A program made the translations under genes and the position numbers. Below the pieces are notes generated by a model. That model was not told the origin of the DNA. It saw only the letters and a list, made by a program, of their open reading frames with translations, and did not search any database. Positions 1 to 19,865 of a stretch of 64,000 nt of DNA are shown here, piece by piece (within the stretch, counting starts at the first letter, position 1; each line of letters starts with the position of its first letter). Source of the DNA: Oxyruncus cristatus (lineage: Eukaryota > Chordata > Aves > Passeriformes > Cotingidae); contig VXAY01002127.1 of the NCBI GenBank assembly GCA_013399855.1, positions 1 to 64,000 of the forward strand, given 5' to 3'.

Positions 1-1184
1 AGCCAAAGCATCAGCTTCCTGGTGGGAAAATGCCATTGTTAGGGATACTCTTTTTAGAAGGGAATATTGAGATACTTACCTTCATAATTCAGAGTCCTAG
101 CAGTTTTACTGTTAAAAATTTGATACATGTTCCAGTAGAATGACATATAATATAGAACTGATTTTATATTGTTTTGAAACAGACTGGTTTTAAATGTAAA
201 ACCAAGTAAAATCCTTTTCGATCCCCCTCAAGACCTGAGTATTTATATATTTGTGCAGGGTACAGAATCTAATATTATCCCACAATGTCAAACATTGGAA
301 CAAAGTGCATAAATTCAGGTTTAATCATAGGAATATCTCTCATGTTTGTGAAGTTCTGAGTGACAACCATATGCCAAGATGCATATAAATACAGTAGACA
401 CAATTATCCTGACACCATTCCTGTATACATCTTTTTTCGCCTTACTCTCTTTCTGGAGTAACTCTCTGATTTATACTTTCAACAACATTGGCCTCAAAAT
501 GCTCAGTGTCTATCAGCCTTGTCTCTTCTCTGTGATACTGTCATCAGCTAAGAAGAAAAAGAGCTGCCTCCAGGCTTCTTTTTTGGAACAGATGTCCTGT
601 GGTAGTTTTTATATTTTGTCTCAGGTTTCTGTCTAACAGAAATAGTATGAAAGAAAAATAATAATATTAGCAGCGCGTGGATTCTTTCATCTTTTTACAG
701 GTCAAGACTCTTTAAAAAGGGGGGCATGTCGATTTTTCTATATGTCAGATATGCTGCATAGTATCACTTGGAGGATTCACTCTTTTCTATTCTTTGAATG
801 ACTTAATTTAGAAAGCACAGCATTATAACAGCACAGATGTAGCACATGATTTTGTGTAATGTACAGTGATGTAGGAGGGCGAGTGAGAATATTTGATTTC
901 CTTTCCTCTTAGTTCAGTATTATACCATAGTAAAGTCTGTTACTACCCGGACTATTCAAGCCACCACCTAAACCAGAAAGAAACAATTTATCTTGTTCTA
1001 CTGGAGAATAATGAGAGGAAAGTTATGTCCTCCTGATTTGCCCTGAGAATTCTTAATTATGTGTGTGTAAGGAGAGGCACACTCGGTTTTGGAGACATAG
1101 GGAAAAAGTACTAGCAAAACAAACATTTTACAAATAAAAGTTTCTTGATCTGATATAAGCAGAAGGGCAATGAAGGTAGCGGAG
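1..1184. other. Non-coding sequence, probably intron of MYH gene A
   Basis: AT-rich DNA without a splice-bounded MYH exon. The next rod exon (normally about 243 bases encoding ...[10 protein letters not shown]...) should follow within a few hundred bases in a compact MYH gene, but no match is visible on the minus strand. I see no other gene; the short open frames here have no recognisable protein. Confidence 0.5.
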
Positions 1185-1605
1185 GGTCTGAAAAACAAGT
1201 CCTATGAGGAGTGGCTGAGGGAGTTGGGTTTTTTTAGTCTGGAGAAGAGGAGACTCAGGGAACTTCATTGCTCTCTACAGCTGCCTGAAAGGAGGCTGTA
1301 GTGAGGTGAGGGTTGGTCTCTTCTGCCATGTCTCAAGTGAAGTGACGAGAGAAAACTGCTGTAAGTTCTGCCAGAGGAGGTTCAGATTAGGTAATAGAAA
1401 AAAAATCCACTGAAACGGTGTTCAGGCATCGGAATAAGTTGCCCAGGGAGCTGGAAGAGTCACCATCTCTGGAAGTGTTTAATAGGAGTCTGGATGTGGC
1501 ACTTGGGAATATGGTTTAGGAGTGATTATGGTGGTGCTGGGTTGATGGTTGGAGCAGATGATCTTGAAGGTCTCTTCCAGCCACAGTTAGTCTGTGATTC
1601 TGAGA
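1185..1605 (+). repeat. CR1 LINE 3' fragment
   Basis: Contains the CR1 3' coding and UTR motifs (gaggagtggctgagggag, ctggagaagaggagactcag, cagggagctggaagagtca, ggtctcttccagcc) and ends tctgtgattctgag. Diverged and internally decayed. It lies in the long intron left of gene A exon 20. Confidence 0.75.
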
Positions 1606-1834
1606 AATGCTAGAGAGCTCAGCATACACCATAGAAAGTCTCACCCATGTAATATACTGACAGTCCATATTAAAGCTAGTTATACTTTTAAGAGCACCGC
1701 TTAAAGAATCAAAAGTGAACTGAGCTGAATTGTAGTTTCAATTGTAGTTTCTATGTGTCTTTTGAAAGTGTAGTTGTAAATATCAACTTGATGGTCACAG
1801 CAGGGTTAGGATTAAACACACTGGCGATACTCAC

Positions 1835-10580
<8,746 letters not shown>

Positions 10581-11805
10581 CTGAGGAGAAACAATATGGC
10601 ACTGATTACTTACATTTTTTTCAAGATTTGGGAAAATATTATATCCTGTGCCTTGGTTTCTCTTCATGCTGTGGGTATTTTAACATGAGATACCTAGAAA
10701 TTTAATTTTTCGTCAACTCAGAAAATAAGAGGCTTTCATGGATGTAGTCTTCAAACACTCCTTAATGACCTTTTCAGAACTGGGGGTTTGGTGCTTTAAG
10801 AATACTGTGCCTGTAAGACAGGAGTGAATTTGTTGAGGAAGTTTCACGAAGACACCGCTAGCTGGCAAATTCATTAAAAGGATGAATAATGAAGAAAAAC
10901 TACTGAAAAACTGTAGTGCAGGTGACCTACAATCTTGGAAAACATTGAATCTGTGGGACATTTACCTACTAAATGTAATGGTAATGCAAAGGTAGTGGGA
11001 AATTAATGAATGTTGCTAACGAAGTTGTCAACTGAAAAAGAAAAGAAGGGTAGGCTTTGTGACCTTTCAATATTCTGCTGCAATTTAATTTGCTGTATGC
11101 ATTTATTGTCCTTCACTACAATACCTAAATAATTTCAGCCCCAAAGTTCTGACTTGTGTGAAATAAAATTCAAGCAATTGGAATTGCCAAGGCTTGTTAA
11201 GATCCCAAATAAACACTTACTTTAAAAAAAATCCAGGAACAGGTGAGTTCTCAAATGTTAAAAAGAAAAAAAGAGTATTTCTTCAGATGATGTATTAAAT
11301 GTGTAGGTACCTAAATTTAGCCAACTGCATTTGAAAATTCTCTAGCTACATTAGTAAAATTTATTATCTTTTTATTCATTAGGTAATATAGTTTTTTGTC
11401 TGGAGTAGGAAATGGGTAAGAGAGTTCTGGCACTTTACAAAAGTGGTTAGAAGGTCTTTTTGCAGAGATGATTTATTAATTAATATAGTCTTGGGTAGAA
11501 TAAAGGATTTTGCACTTTTTCCTGCTGTACTTCTCTGGTCCCATTCTCCTGCTGCCATAGCAATGATGGGAAAGCAGCACACCTTGATTTCGGTGAGGTC
11601 AATTAAGCAGAAGTGAAGAATGTCCCCATGGGCATTTTCTGTTCTTTTATCAGTAGTCAGAGGCTTCAAACACATCCTTGGGCACCCACTCTTTCTACTG
11701 CAATCCCACCAGGTTTTCACATAGGTTGAAACAGTGAGCTTGCCAGAAACCCCACCCAAAGGGGTCTGTGTCTGCCCTCTAAGAATCAGTAAATCAGGTT
11801 CTTAC
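10581..11805 (-). other. Intron of MYH gene A between the non-coding and coding exons
   Basis: About 1.2 kb between non-coding exon 2 and the coding start exon. AT-rich, with no repeat or second promoter that I can support. Confidence 0.55.
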
Positions 11806-11853
11806 CTCCTGTGACACCAGATGGGTGGCTTGCAGGCTGGCAGCTGGTCAGTG
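11806..11853 (-). other. Non-coding exon 2 of MYH gene A (5' UTR)
   Basis: A 48-base exon bounded by acceptor ctcttttacag (intron side from 11854) and donor ggag|gtaagaac (intron side to 11805). It contains no ATG. It would splice to the coding exon, whose 5' end is at 10580 or 10556; both have a usable AG after a pyrimidine tract. Confidence 0.65.
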
Positions 11854-12040
11854 CTGTAAAAGAGAAATGGCACTTCCCTCATTGCTGCTGCACAGAAATC
11901 CAGAGTGAAAACGTGCAGATGCCTTAAGAGCAGGTTTATAATGGAGTCTCCTCCTGGACACGAACACTGGAGGCAGCAGGAATGTTGTGGCACATAGGGC
12001 ACCATCCCTTCCTGCCAGCCTGTTGACCCCCCTCACTTAC

Positions 12041-12060
12041 CTTGGAGCTTTCCCTGGAGC
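12041..12060 (-). other. Non-coding exon 1 of MYH gene A (5' UTR)
   Basis: A short untranslated exon between the inferred start (about 12060, set by the TATA spacing) and a near-perfect donor, gctccaag|gtaagtgagg, whose intron begins at 12040. Sarcomeric MYH genes usually have two small non-coding first exons, and this fits. The right end is approximate. Confidence 0.6.
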
Positions 12061-12084
12061 CAGGGCAGACGTGTCGCGGGGACG

Positions 12085-12149
12085 TTTTATACGATCTCGT
12101 CTGCAGATGCTACAGATGCCTCCTCTTTCTTCGGTCAAAACATTTTTGG
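12085..12149 (-). promoter_or_regulatory. Core promoter of MYH gene A (TATA box plus CArG-like element)
   Basis: A TATAAAA box reads on the minus strand at 12085-12091. It lies about 30 bases upstream of the inferred transcription start near 12060, and the first donor follows at 12040. About 50 bases further upstream, 12140-12149 reads CCAAAAATGT on the minus strand. This is one base away from a CArG box and resembles the AT-rich muscle elements known in MYH promoters. The TATA box is seen directly; the role of the CArG-like site is inference. Confidence 0.7.
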
Positions 12150-13294
12150 CAAACGTTCTTTGGTAAAGCATTGTCTGGCAAACTGAACTAAGGGCATAAT
12201 TGTCATTTGACATGACTAGATATAATTAGAAAATTTTGATGTCTTCCTGGCTATATGAATACAGCTCCTATAAACAATCTCACAAGGGTGTTAAGGAGGG
12301 AATCTGGACTAGTCAAAGCACTTGGAGAACTTGGATTCAGGACTTATGGATTCTATTGCTGGCTTTCCCACCAACTCACTGCACAACCAGGATGGATTGC
12401 TTGGTATGTCTGTCCCAGCTACCCCAGCTGTACAATAGATAAAACAGGTTGTTGAAAGATAAATTAGCATTATTAAAAACTTTTGGTGTTTTTGTTGGTA
12501 AAATCCTGAAAGCAGAGGTGCAGATGTAGAAAAGCTAAATGCAGTAACAGGCACAGCAGGATGGTCAGCCAAACACTGCAGCAAGGAGAGGTTGGGTCCT
12601 ACCTGGGTTTTTAAGCTGATGTCTCTGACAGAGATGTGAGGTAGCTTTAGGGATATCAGGAGGAGTGTGCACACACACACACAAACAGACATGTACATAT
12701 GTGCCTCTTTGCACACCCTTCAGATTGCAAATAAGTGGGAGATTCTGCCAGAAATGTTACTGTGAACCTTGTGAGGGATTATACCTGCTGAGACCTGATC
12801 TGCATGTTAATGCCAGTGAGCAAGAGACACTCCCTACTTTTGCTGACAACGTCTTAGTTTATCCAGATATTCCCATGCCTGTAAACCTAGGAAAGGTAAC
12901 TCTAATTCAGAATACCTTCCACAGATTTTTTTCCCTGCCTACAACTGATAGAAGAATCTTCTATTCAGTCAAGCCTATACAAATAATTGGACATATGCAC
13001 AAACACATCATCTCAGCATGCAGTCCCAGATGCTCTCTATGTAATATATCCTCAGCCCAGCTCTTCCATTTCATCACAAATATCTTGCACACTTAGGCAT
13101 TTGAACATTCCAAAACACCACAGTGATATCTTTACCAGACCACTGGGGGTGGCAGACAAGCCTGTACAATGCTGGTGGATGTGGAGGGAAGGGGATTAGC
13201 TGATAGTGCTGGAGAGACACTGGTCTAGTTTCAGGAATAGGGCAGAGTCATGTAAGCTGTTTTAAATCCTGTCAGACTTAGGCTGAGGTACTTC
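12150..13294. other. Upstream flank of MYH gene A
   Basis: Intergenic DNA upstream of the gene A promoter, with a short CA repeat near 12669-12683. Muscle promoter elements beyond the proximal CArG-like site are likely here but cannot be assigned by eye. The short + strand open frames have no recognisable domain. Confidence 0.5.
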
Positions 13295-14965
13295 ATGCCT
13301 TCTTTACCTCAGCCATCAACAAAAGGAGGCATTTCTTCAGGGCAACCAACCCCCGGAGCTGTTAGACAGGGACGGGGAGCAGAATGGACTCCCTGTGACC
13401 CAGGAGCAATTAGTGATCTGCTAATTAGTCAGAACCACTCAGACACTCACAAGTCCACAGAGCCAAGTGAGATTCACCAGAGGGCGCTGAGGGAGGTGGT
13501 GGAAGAGCTTGCCCAGCCACTCTCCATCATTTATCATCAGTCCTGGCTCACCAGGGAGGTCCCAGATGACTGGAGGTGCCAATGTGACACCCATCCACGA
13601 GAAGTGTTGGAAGGACAATCTGGGGATCTGGGGAAGTCCAGGCATCTCAGCCTGACCTCAGTGCAGGTGAAGGTTATGGAACACATCATCTTGAGTGTGA
13701 TCACACAGCATGTACAGGACCACTGCGGGACCAGGCCGAGCCAGCACAGGTTTAGGAAAGGCAGATCTTACCTGACCAAACTGAACTCCTTCTACGAGCA
13801 GGTGACCTGCTGGGTTGGTGAGGAAAAGGCTGTGGATATGTCTTCCTGGACTTCAGGAAAGCCTTTGACACCGTCTCCCCCAGCTTTCACCTGGAGAAAG
13901 TGACAGCCATGGCTTGGGCAGGGGCATTTTCTCTGGGTTAAAAACACGCTGATGGCCAGGCCCAGAGAGTGCTGGATGGAGTTATATCCAGCTGGAGCAA
14001 GTCCAGTGGGGTTCCCCAGGGCTTGGTATTTGGCCTGTCCTGTTTAGCATCTTTACCAATGATCTGGGTAAGTGGGTCGAGGGCACCCTCAAGTTTTCTG
14101 ACGACACCAAGCTGGATGGGACTGTTGATCTATTGGAGGGAAGGAAGGCTCCTGCAGAGAGGTCTGGACAGGCTGGATCAAAAAGTCAAGGTCAACGGTG
14201 TGAGGTTCGAAAAAGTCAAGTGCCAGGTCCTGCACTTTGGCCACAATAACCCCTCACAGTGCTCCAGGCTGGGGAAAGAGAGTCTGGAAAGCTGCTCAGC
14301 AGGAAAGGACCTGGGAGTACTGGTCAACAGCTACTAAACATAAGCCAGCATGTGCCAGGTGGGCAAGAAGGCCAATGTCATCCTGGCCTGTATCAAAAAT
14401 ACTGTGGCCAGCAGGAGCAGGGAAGTGGCTGTGCTGGGCACTGGTGAAGCCACAGCTTGATTGCTGCATCCAGTTCTGCGCCCCTCACTGCAAGAAAGAC
14501 ACTGAGGGGCTAGAGCATGTCCAGGGAAGGGAACGGAGCTCAATAAGGATTTGGAGCACCAGGAGCAGCTGAGGGAGCTGGGGGGACTCAGCCTGGAGAA
14601 AAGGAGGCTCAGGGGCTCACTCTCTGCAACTCCCTGACAGGGGGATGGAGCCAGGTAGGGGTCAGGCGCTGCTCTCAGGAAAAAGGGACAAGACAAGAGG
14701 AAATGGCTTCAAGTGGTGCCATTTAGAGTTAGGGGAGGTTTAGGTCGGACATCAGGAAGAAATTGTCCACTGAAAGGGCTGTCAGACATTGGAAGGGGCT
14801 GTCCAGGGTGGTGGTGGAGTCCCCATCCCTGGAGGTGTTCAAGAAACACTGGATGTGTCAGTGCTCTGGTCTAGTCAACAAGATGGGCATTGGTCACGGG
14901 TTGGATTCGATGATCTTGGAGGTCTTTTCCAACATAAAAGATTCTACGACTCTATTATTCTATGT
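13295..14965 (+). repeat. CR1 LINE, long copy with decayed reverse transcriptase and intact 3' end
   Basis: The largest CR1 in the window. Frames in pieces encode the CR1 reverse transcriptase (EELAQPLSIIYHQSWLT, the RPSQHRFRKGRSYLTKLNSF palm segment, a GVPQG-like motif and a FADD-like remnant), with several frameshifts. It continues into the 3' coding tail and ends with gattctacgactctattatt and ttctatg. This is a dead copy, sense on +, in the intergenic region. Confidence 0.85.
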
Positions 14966-15359
14966 GGACAGTCCAGCTGAGAGTGCTGGGCTACATCACC
15001 TGACTTTGGGGACTGAAAATCTTTGCCTTCCCACTGGCCAATGACAAAGCCAGTGTACTCAGAGAGCTCTTCTGGGTTTTTGCTGTGGTGCTGTGCAGGA
15101 TGTGGACCCATCCTTGTCACAGGAGTGCAGCATACGGCCAGGCAGCTCTGGGCAGACTGAGGGAAGGTCTGGTTTGAATGGGAAGCACTCAGTTAGTTGA
15201 GGTGTCTCCGGATGTTGACAATCACTCAACAGTTCTTTGGAGATTGAATTTAGTCCCAGTAAGTCCCCATAAGCCAGTGGTAGAAGCATAAAGTCTTTTT
15301 TGAAAGTTGTCCAAATCTCAGAAAACAGTTGTGAAACAGGACATGGCAATGAAGGAGAT

Positions 15360-16080
15360 GCTTTAATCCAGATGGTTTTTGAATATCTCCAAAGATGGAG
15401 ATTTCACAATAGCTCTGGGAAACCTGTGCCAGTGCTCAGTCACCAGACAGGAAAAGTGTTTCCCAGTTTTCACAGGGAACCTCCTGTGTGTCACTGTGCC
15501 CATTTCTTCTTGTCTTGTCGCTGGGCACCACTGAAAAGAGCCTGATTCCATCCTCTGTGCACCTTCTCCTCAGGTATTTATATCCATGGATGAGGTTCAC
15601 CTGAGCCTTTTCTTCTCCAGGCCAAAGAGTCGCAGCTCTGTCAGCCTTTCCTTATGAGAGAGATGCTCCAGTTATTCATTCATTCATCTTACCAGCGCTT
15701 ACCAGCATCTTACCCTCTCCAGTAGCTCTATATCTCTCTTATACTGGGAGCCCAGCACTGGACACAGCACTCCAGGTGTGACCTCAGTGCTGATCAAGGT
15801 CAAGGATCACCTGCCTCTATCTGCTGGCAACACTCCTGATGCAGCCAGGACACCATTCACCTTCTTCACAGAAAGGACAGGAGCACAGCTCATGTTCAAT
15901 TTCGTGTCCCACAGGACCTCCAGGTCTTTTTTTGCGAAGCTGCTTTCCAGCTGGTCAGCACGCAGCACATACTGGTGCCTGGGGCTGTTCCTCTCCAGGT
16001 TCAGGGCTTTGCACTTGCTTTGCATTACTGGAGCCCAGATTGACCTCGGGCCTCACCAGTCCTCATCTGCGCACTATCCT
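15360..16080 (-). repeat. CR1 LINE fragment, minus strand
   Basis: The minus strand encodes the C-terminal half of the CR1 RT (NSPRHQYVLRADQLESSFAK, KKDLEVLWDTKLNMS), corresponding to the conserved 'AEKDLGVLVD' block of active copies. It sits about 400 bases from the opposite-strand copy at 13295-14965, so the two could pair as a large inverted repeat. Confidence 0.75.
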
Positions 16081-19007
16081 TAACAGAGAAAACACTAAAT
16101 ATTAAATGGACCTCAGCAATTGCAGAATCACAAAGACTCAAATCTTTACTGCTGTGTTTACCTGGTTTGCTAATTAACTAAATCATGTATGGGTTTCCAG
16201 CTAAAGACTCTTTGTGACATTAAAGCAAAGCAACTCAAGTGCACAGGTGCCTCTCCATTCCCCCAGTAACTCCACACTTTGCATACAAATAGGACGAGGT
16301 GCCTGTAGATTCAATAGAATATCCACAGAGACAAGAATATATATGCTGGTTTAGAGACCAAATCATTTGCCATTTACTTCAGAGACTTGGCCTTCACTGT
16401 CTCAAATACCGGACTATCCAATGGCATGAAACTAGTCTCTGTTTGATCCTTGGAGAAGAATCTGAATGTTAGGACTACACCCCACCAGGACCCAGTTCTA
16501 ACAGTGGTTCTGGCCCACTCTGAATGAAGCTGTTCTCAATATCATGCCACAACAGCTATGTGGAAATAGGCAGCCTGAGTGCTGAGGGTCAGGAGCTTGT
16601 GACCCTGTTCAGCAGAACTAGCACCATTATCTCAAAGGTGTGAATCTGGCAGCTTTCCTATCACCAGAAAGAATCGGTACATTCCTTGGCACAAAGAAAT
16701 GGCAGCTGTAAACCTAATCCACTGAAACGGGAAGGAACAGGTTCCCTGTCCCCAGAGTCAACACAGAAGAAACTCTGCCAGTCTGTTCTGCCTGGTCTGA
16801 GACTGCAGCCCTGGAGCTCTGACAGCCCAGGCACGCTCTGGCTGCAGTTCCCTCCTCAGGAGGGAAGGCAGCCTTCTATTCAGAGGAATGCTACAGGATT
16901 CACACAGGGAAACTCAGGAAACTGAAAACAGTTGCATCCTACAAGGAAGATTTGGAATGCTGCCTGATTGCCCAGGGTATAGGTGGGCTGCAGGATATAC
17001 TGTCCCACCTAACCCTGCAGCAAATGTGGCAGGAGGTCCTACTTTGGCCGAGGGTTTCTGTGGGCATATGCATATCCACAGTGTGATTATATATGCTGGC
17101 TGAAATTCAGAGACTATTGTTACTGTGGATTCCTAATTGAAATTTCTGTGCCCATCACAGGTATTGACTTACGTCTACATTAGTATCTCTGTATGAGTAC
17201 CTCAGGACCAGTATAAATACCAGCATTAACTTGATGTGATTATGGGTATACTGACTTTGCTTGGTGTCTTGGAGTGAAATCCCTGAAAGGTGCTTAGTAT
17301 TAATCATTTGGGGATTGAAGGATTACTGAAATCCAGCAAAATTCTCCAGAATGGTGCATATGGAAATGTAGGTGCACGCAAAGAATAATTTTCATCCCAA
17401 GTTCAGCTAAAATTACATACTTTACATTAAATAGCACTGCCTCCCCCACGAGCAGCATTTCTAGATGACGCCAAGTGTGTTGCTCCCCTGTCTGTCAGTT
17501 GTACTTCAATGCAAAAACAATCCTGGTGCAGAGACCAGCTGGGGTGATGGGGCCTGACTGAATTCAGTGTTAAAATTCAGTGTTAAATAGTCCAGTGCCA
17601 TTCAAATTGCATAGCAAGGTTATTCTAGCAACTCCTCTGGAAGAAACAGCATTAGACAAGCTCTTTCAGACACTTATAAAAAGAAGATAAAACGTTAAAA
17701 CATCAACTACTTTCACTTGAAAACTCTAAATTCAGATCCATTTCCTTTTTTTCTCATTTGCATTAACTAAATAAAACACAGAAAACAAGAACTTCTCCTT
17801 CAGAGTTTTCAGTTGATGTTTTAAAATATCTTTTTGAAGGAAATTAGAGCTAAAGCAACGGCAGACGTAAGAGCAGGTGTCATGAACACAGATAGTACAT
17901 GAACTCTCAGTGAATGTTTAGACAGGAAAGACACAGGAATAAGATTGTGAAGACTGGAAGAGGAGGCAGGAGAAAGTGCAAAAAATGTGGGGCAAATGAC
18001 CCAGCATTCATCATTGTAGTGTAGGACATAAAGTGGGACATAAAGCTCACTAAAAGTGAAGTGTTTGGTCAGCTATCATGATCAACTCTGGAGAGCAGTC
18101 TAAGCTTTGGATTTCGTTTAATTTACACAGCTCCTCTCTCTCACTCAGGTATCATTTATTTGACACTGGTATAGTGTTTTTTTACAAAGAAGGAGTCTCT
18201 AATCTGAAATGGATGATCCAGATTTCACTGTAGTTTAACTCTGTAGATCCCAAAAAGTTACATCGGGGAAAACTTTGCCATGTTTCTTATACCCAGGCAA
18301 CAGCAAAGAGAAATCTGTCCAGGAAGGAATCTGTTGAAAGAAGTGCAAGTGCCTCAATGCAAAAAAAAGAATGCAATGTTTCCTGGGGGCCATTTATTTT
18401 CTGTCAATCCTATTTCCATTTCTGCAGGCCTTGAGTTCACTGGGACCAGAAACAAACCACGGCACAGATAAAAGGGAAGCAGCAGGCTGAAGGCCATCTC
18501 TGGATACAGTGTCCTGCACAGCAATGTGGTGTCAGCAGGGCACACATTCCCCTGGAGGAGAAAGTCATGCTGAAAATAGATCCTTCTTGAGACAATTATC
18601 AGGCAGCTGCTCCCTTTCTGCCAGTCCTAGAGATGAGTATTTTCTTCTCCCTATCCCAGTGGCTGGTTGAGAGACAGGCAGTGAGAAGGCACTTTTAAGT
18701 AGGCAGCAGCCAGGCTGGAGAGGGGAAGTGCCTGCAGATGCTGGGTGTTGTCTGGCGGGAACCTCCCTCTCCTGCCTGTTCAGAGCCATCAAGCTCATGC
18801 ACTGGAAACACAAGAATGTGTCTGTATGGCAGGAGGTTTTGCAGTAGGAAAAGGAATCTTTTCTTGTAGTCTGGTGATCCAAAATCTTTAACCATGGGAG
18901 CTACTCTCAGGCCCTCTGTTTTGTGCTCCTCTAACTAGGAAAGAGGGCCCTCCAAGAGGAAGGATGTTGATGGATATGAATATGAGTGCTCTCACTGCAA
19001 ACAGAGT
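16081..19007. other. Intergenic, no feature recognised
   Basis: Single-copy-looking, mostly AT-rich DNA between CR1 copies. It includes a small tandem duplication of attcagtgttaaa near 17563-17588. No gene, RNA gene or long ORF could be supported on either strand. Confidence 0.5.
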
Positions 19008-19130
19008 CACAGAATCACAGAATATTCAAAGTGGGAAGGGATCACTGAATCCAGCTTTTAAGTGAATAGCCCATACAGGGATCAAACACGACCTTGGTAT
19101 TATTAGCACCATGTTCTAACCAAAACCAGG
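19008..19130 (-). repeat. CR1 3' end, minus strand
   Basis: Begins tcacagaatcacagaatatt, followed by gtgggaagggatcactgaat. This is the reverse complement of the CR1 3' terminus. Confidence 0.75.
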
Positions 19131-19269
19131 GAGAGCCGAGTACTGCGTGGTGCTAGAAGTGTGGTCAGTGGATTGCAGGAAGCAAATATCCCTTCTGCTT
19201 GACTCTGCTGAGTCCTCATCTGAAATGATTTGCCCAGTTCTAGGTTCTCCATTTCCAAAGGGAGGTGAA

Positions 19270-19865
19270 CAAAAAGGAGAGAGTCCAGCAGGTCCAGAGT
19301 CCGCTCTCCATCATTTCCCAACAGTCCTGGCTCACTGGGGAGGTCCCAGACGACTGGAAGTTGGCAAATGTCACACCCATCCACAAAAAGGGCCAGAAGG
19401 AGGACCCGGGAAACTCCAGGCCTGTCAGCCTGACCTCAGTGCCTGGCAGGGTTATGGAGCAGATCATCCTAAGTGCAATCACACAGCACCTACAGGATGG
19501 AGAAGGGATCAGACCCAGCCAGCACGGGTTTAGGAAGGGCAGGTCCTGTCTGACCAACCTGATGTGCTTTTATGATGAGGTAACCCACATGGTAATTGTA
19601 AGCATTCCCCCAGCCCACCACAGGGCTTTATGGATCTGGTACATATTCATTTTTTTTCATTCTGAGTCACCATTTGTCAGAAAATATAGGTATGATACAG
19701 TGAGCAGCAGCCAACATACCCTCTGTGGGGTATTTCTGACCATAACATAACATTGAAGGAAATAAGATTACATGATTTCCCTGCCCACGTCAGGGGGATG
19801 GGACTAGATGGGCTTTAAGGGTCCCTTCAACCCAAACCCTTCTGTGATCTCTGTGATCCTGTGAA
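19270..19865 (+). repeat. CR1 LINE with internal deletion
   Basis: A well-preserved RT block (QQSWLTGEVPDDWKLANVTP, KKGQKEDPGNSRPVSLTSV, SQHGFRKGRSCLTNLMCF) up to about 19600. After unrelated or deleted sequence, the CR1 3' end appears at about 19785-19865 (gggatgggactagatgggct, ctgtgatcctgtg). It is the least diverged RT fragment in the window. Confidence 0.8.

Noticed and set aside
13295..13903. A separate protein gene at 13295-13903 on +
   Set aside because: The residues are CR1 reverse transcriptase with frameshifts; this is a dead LINE, not a host gene.
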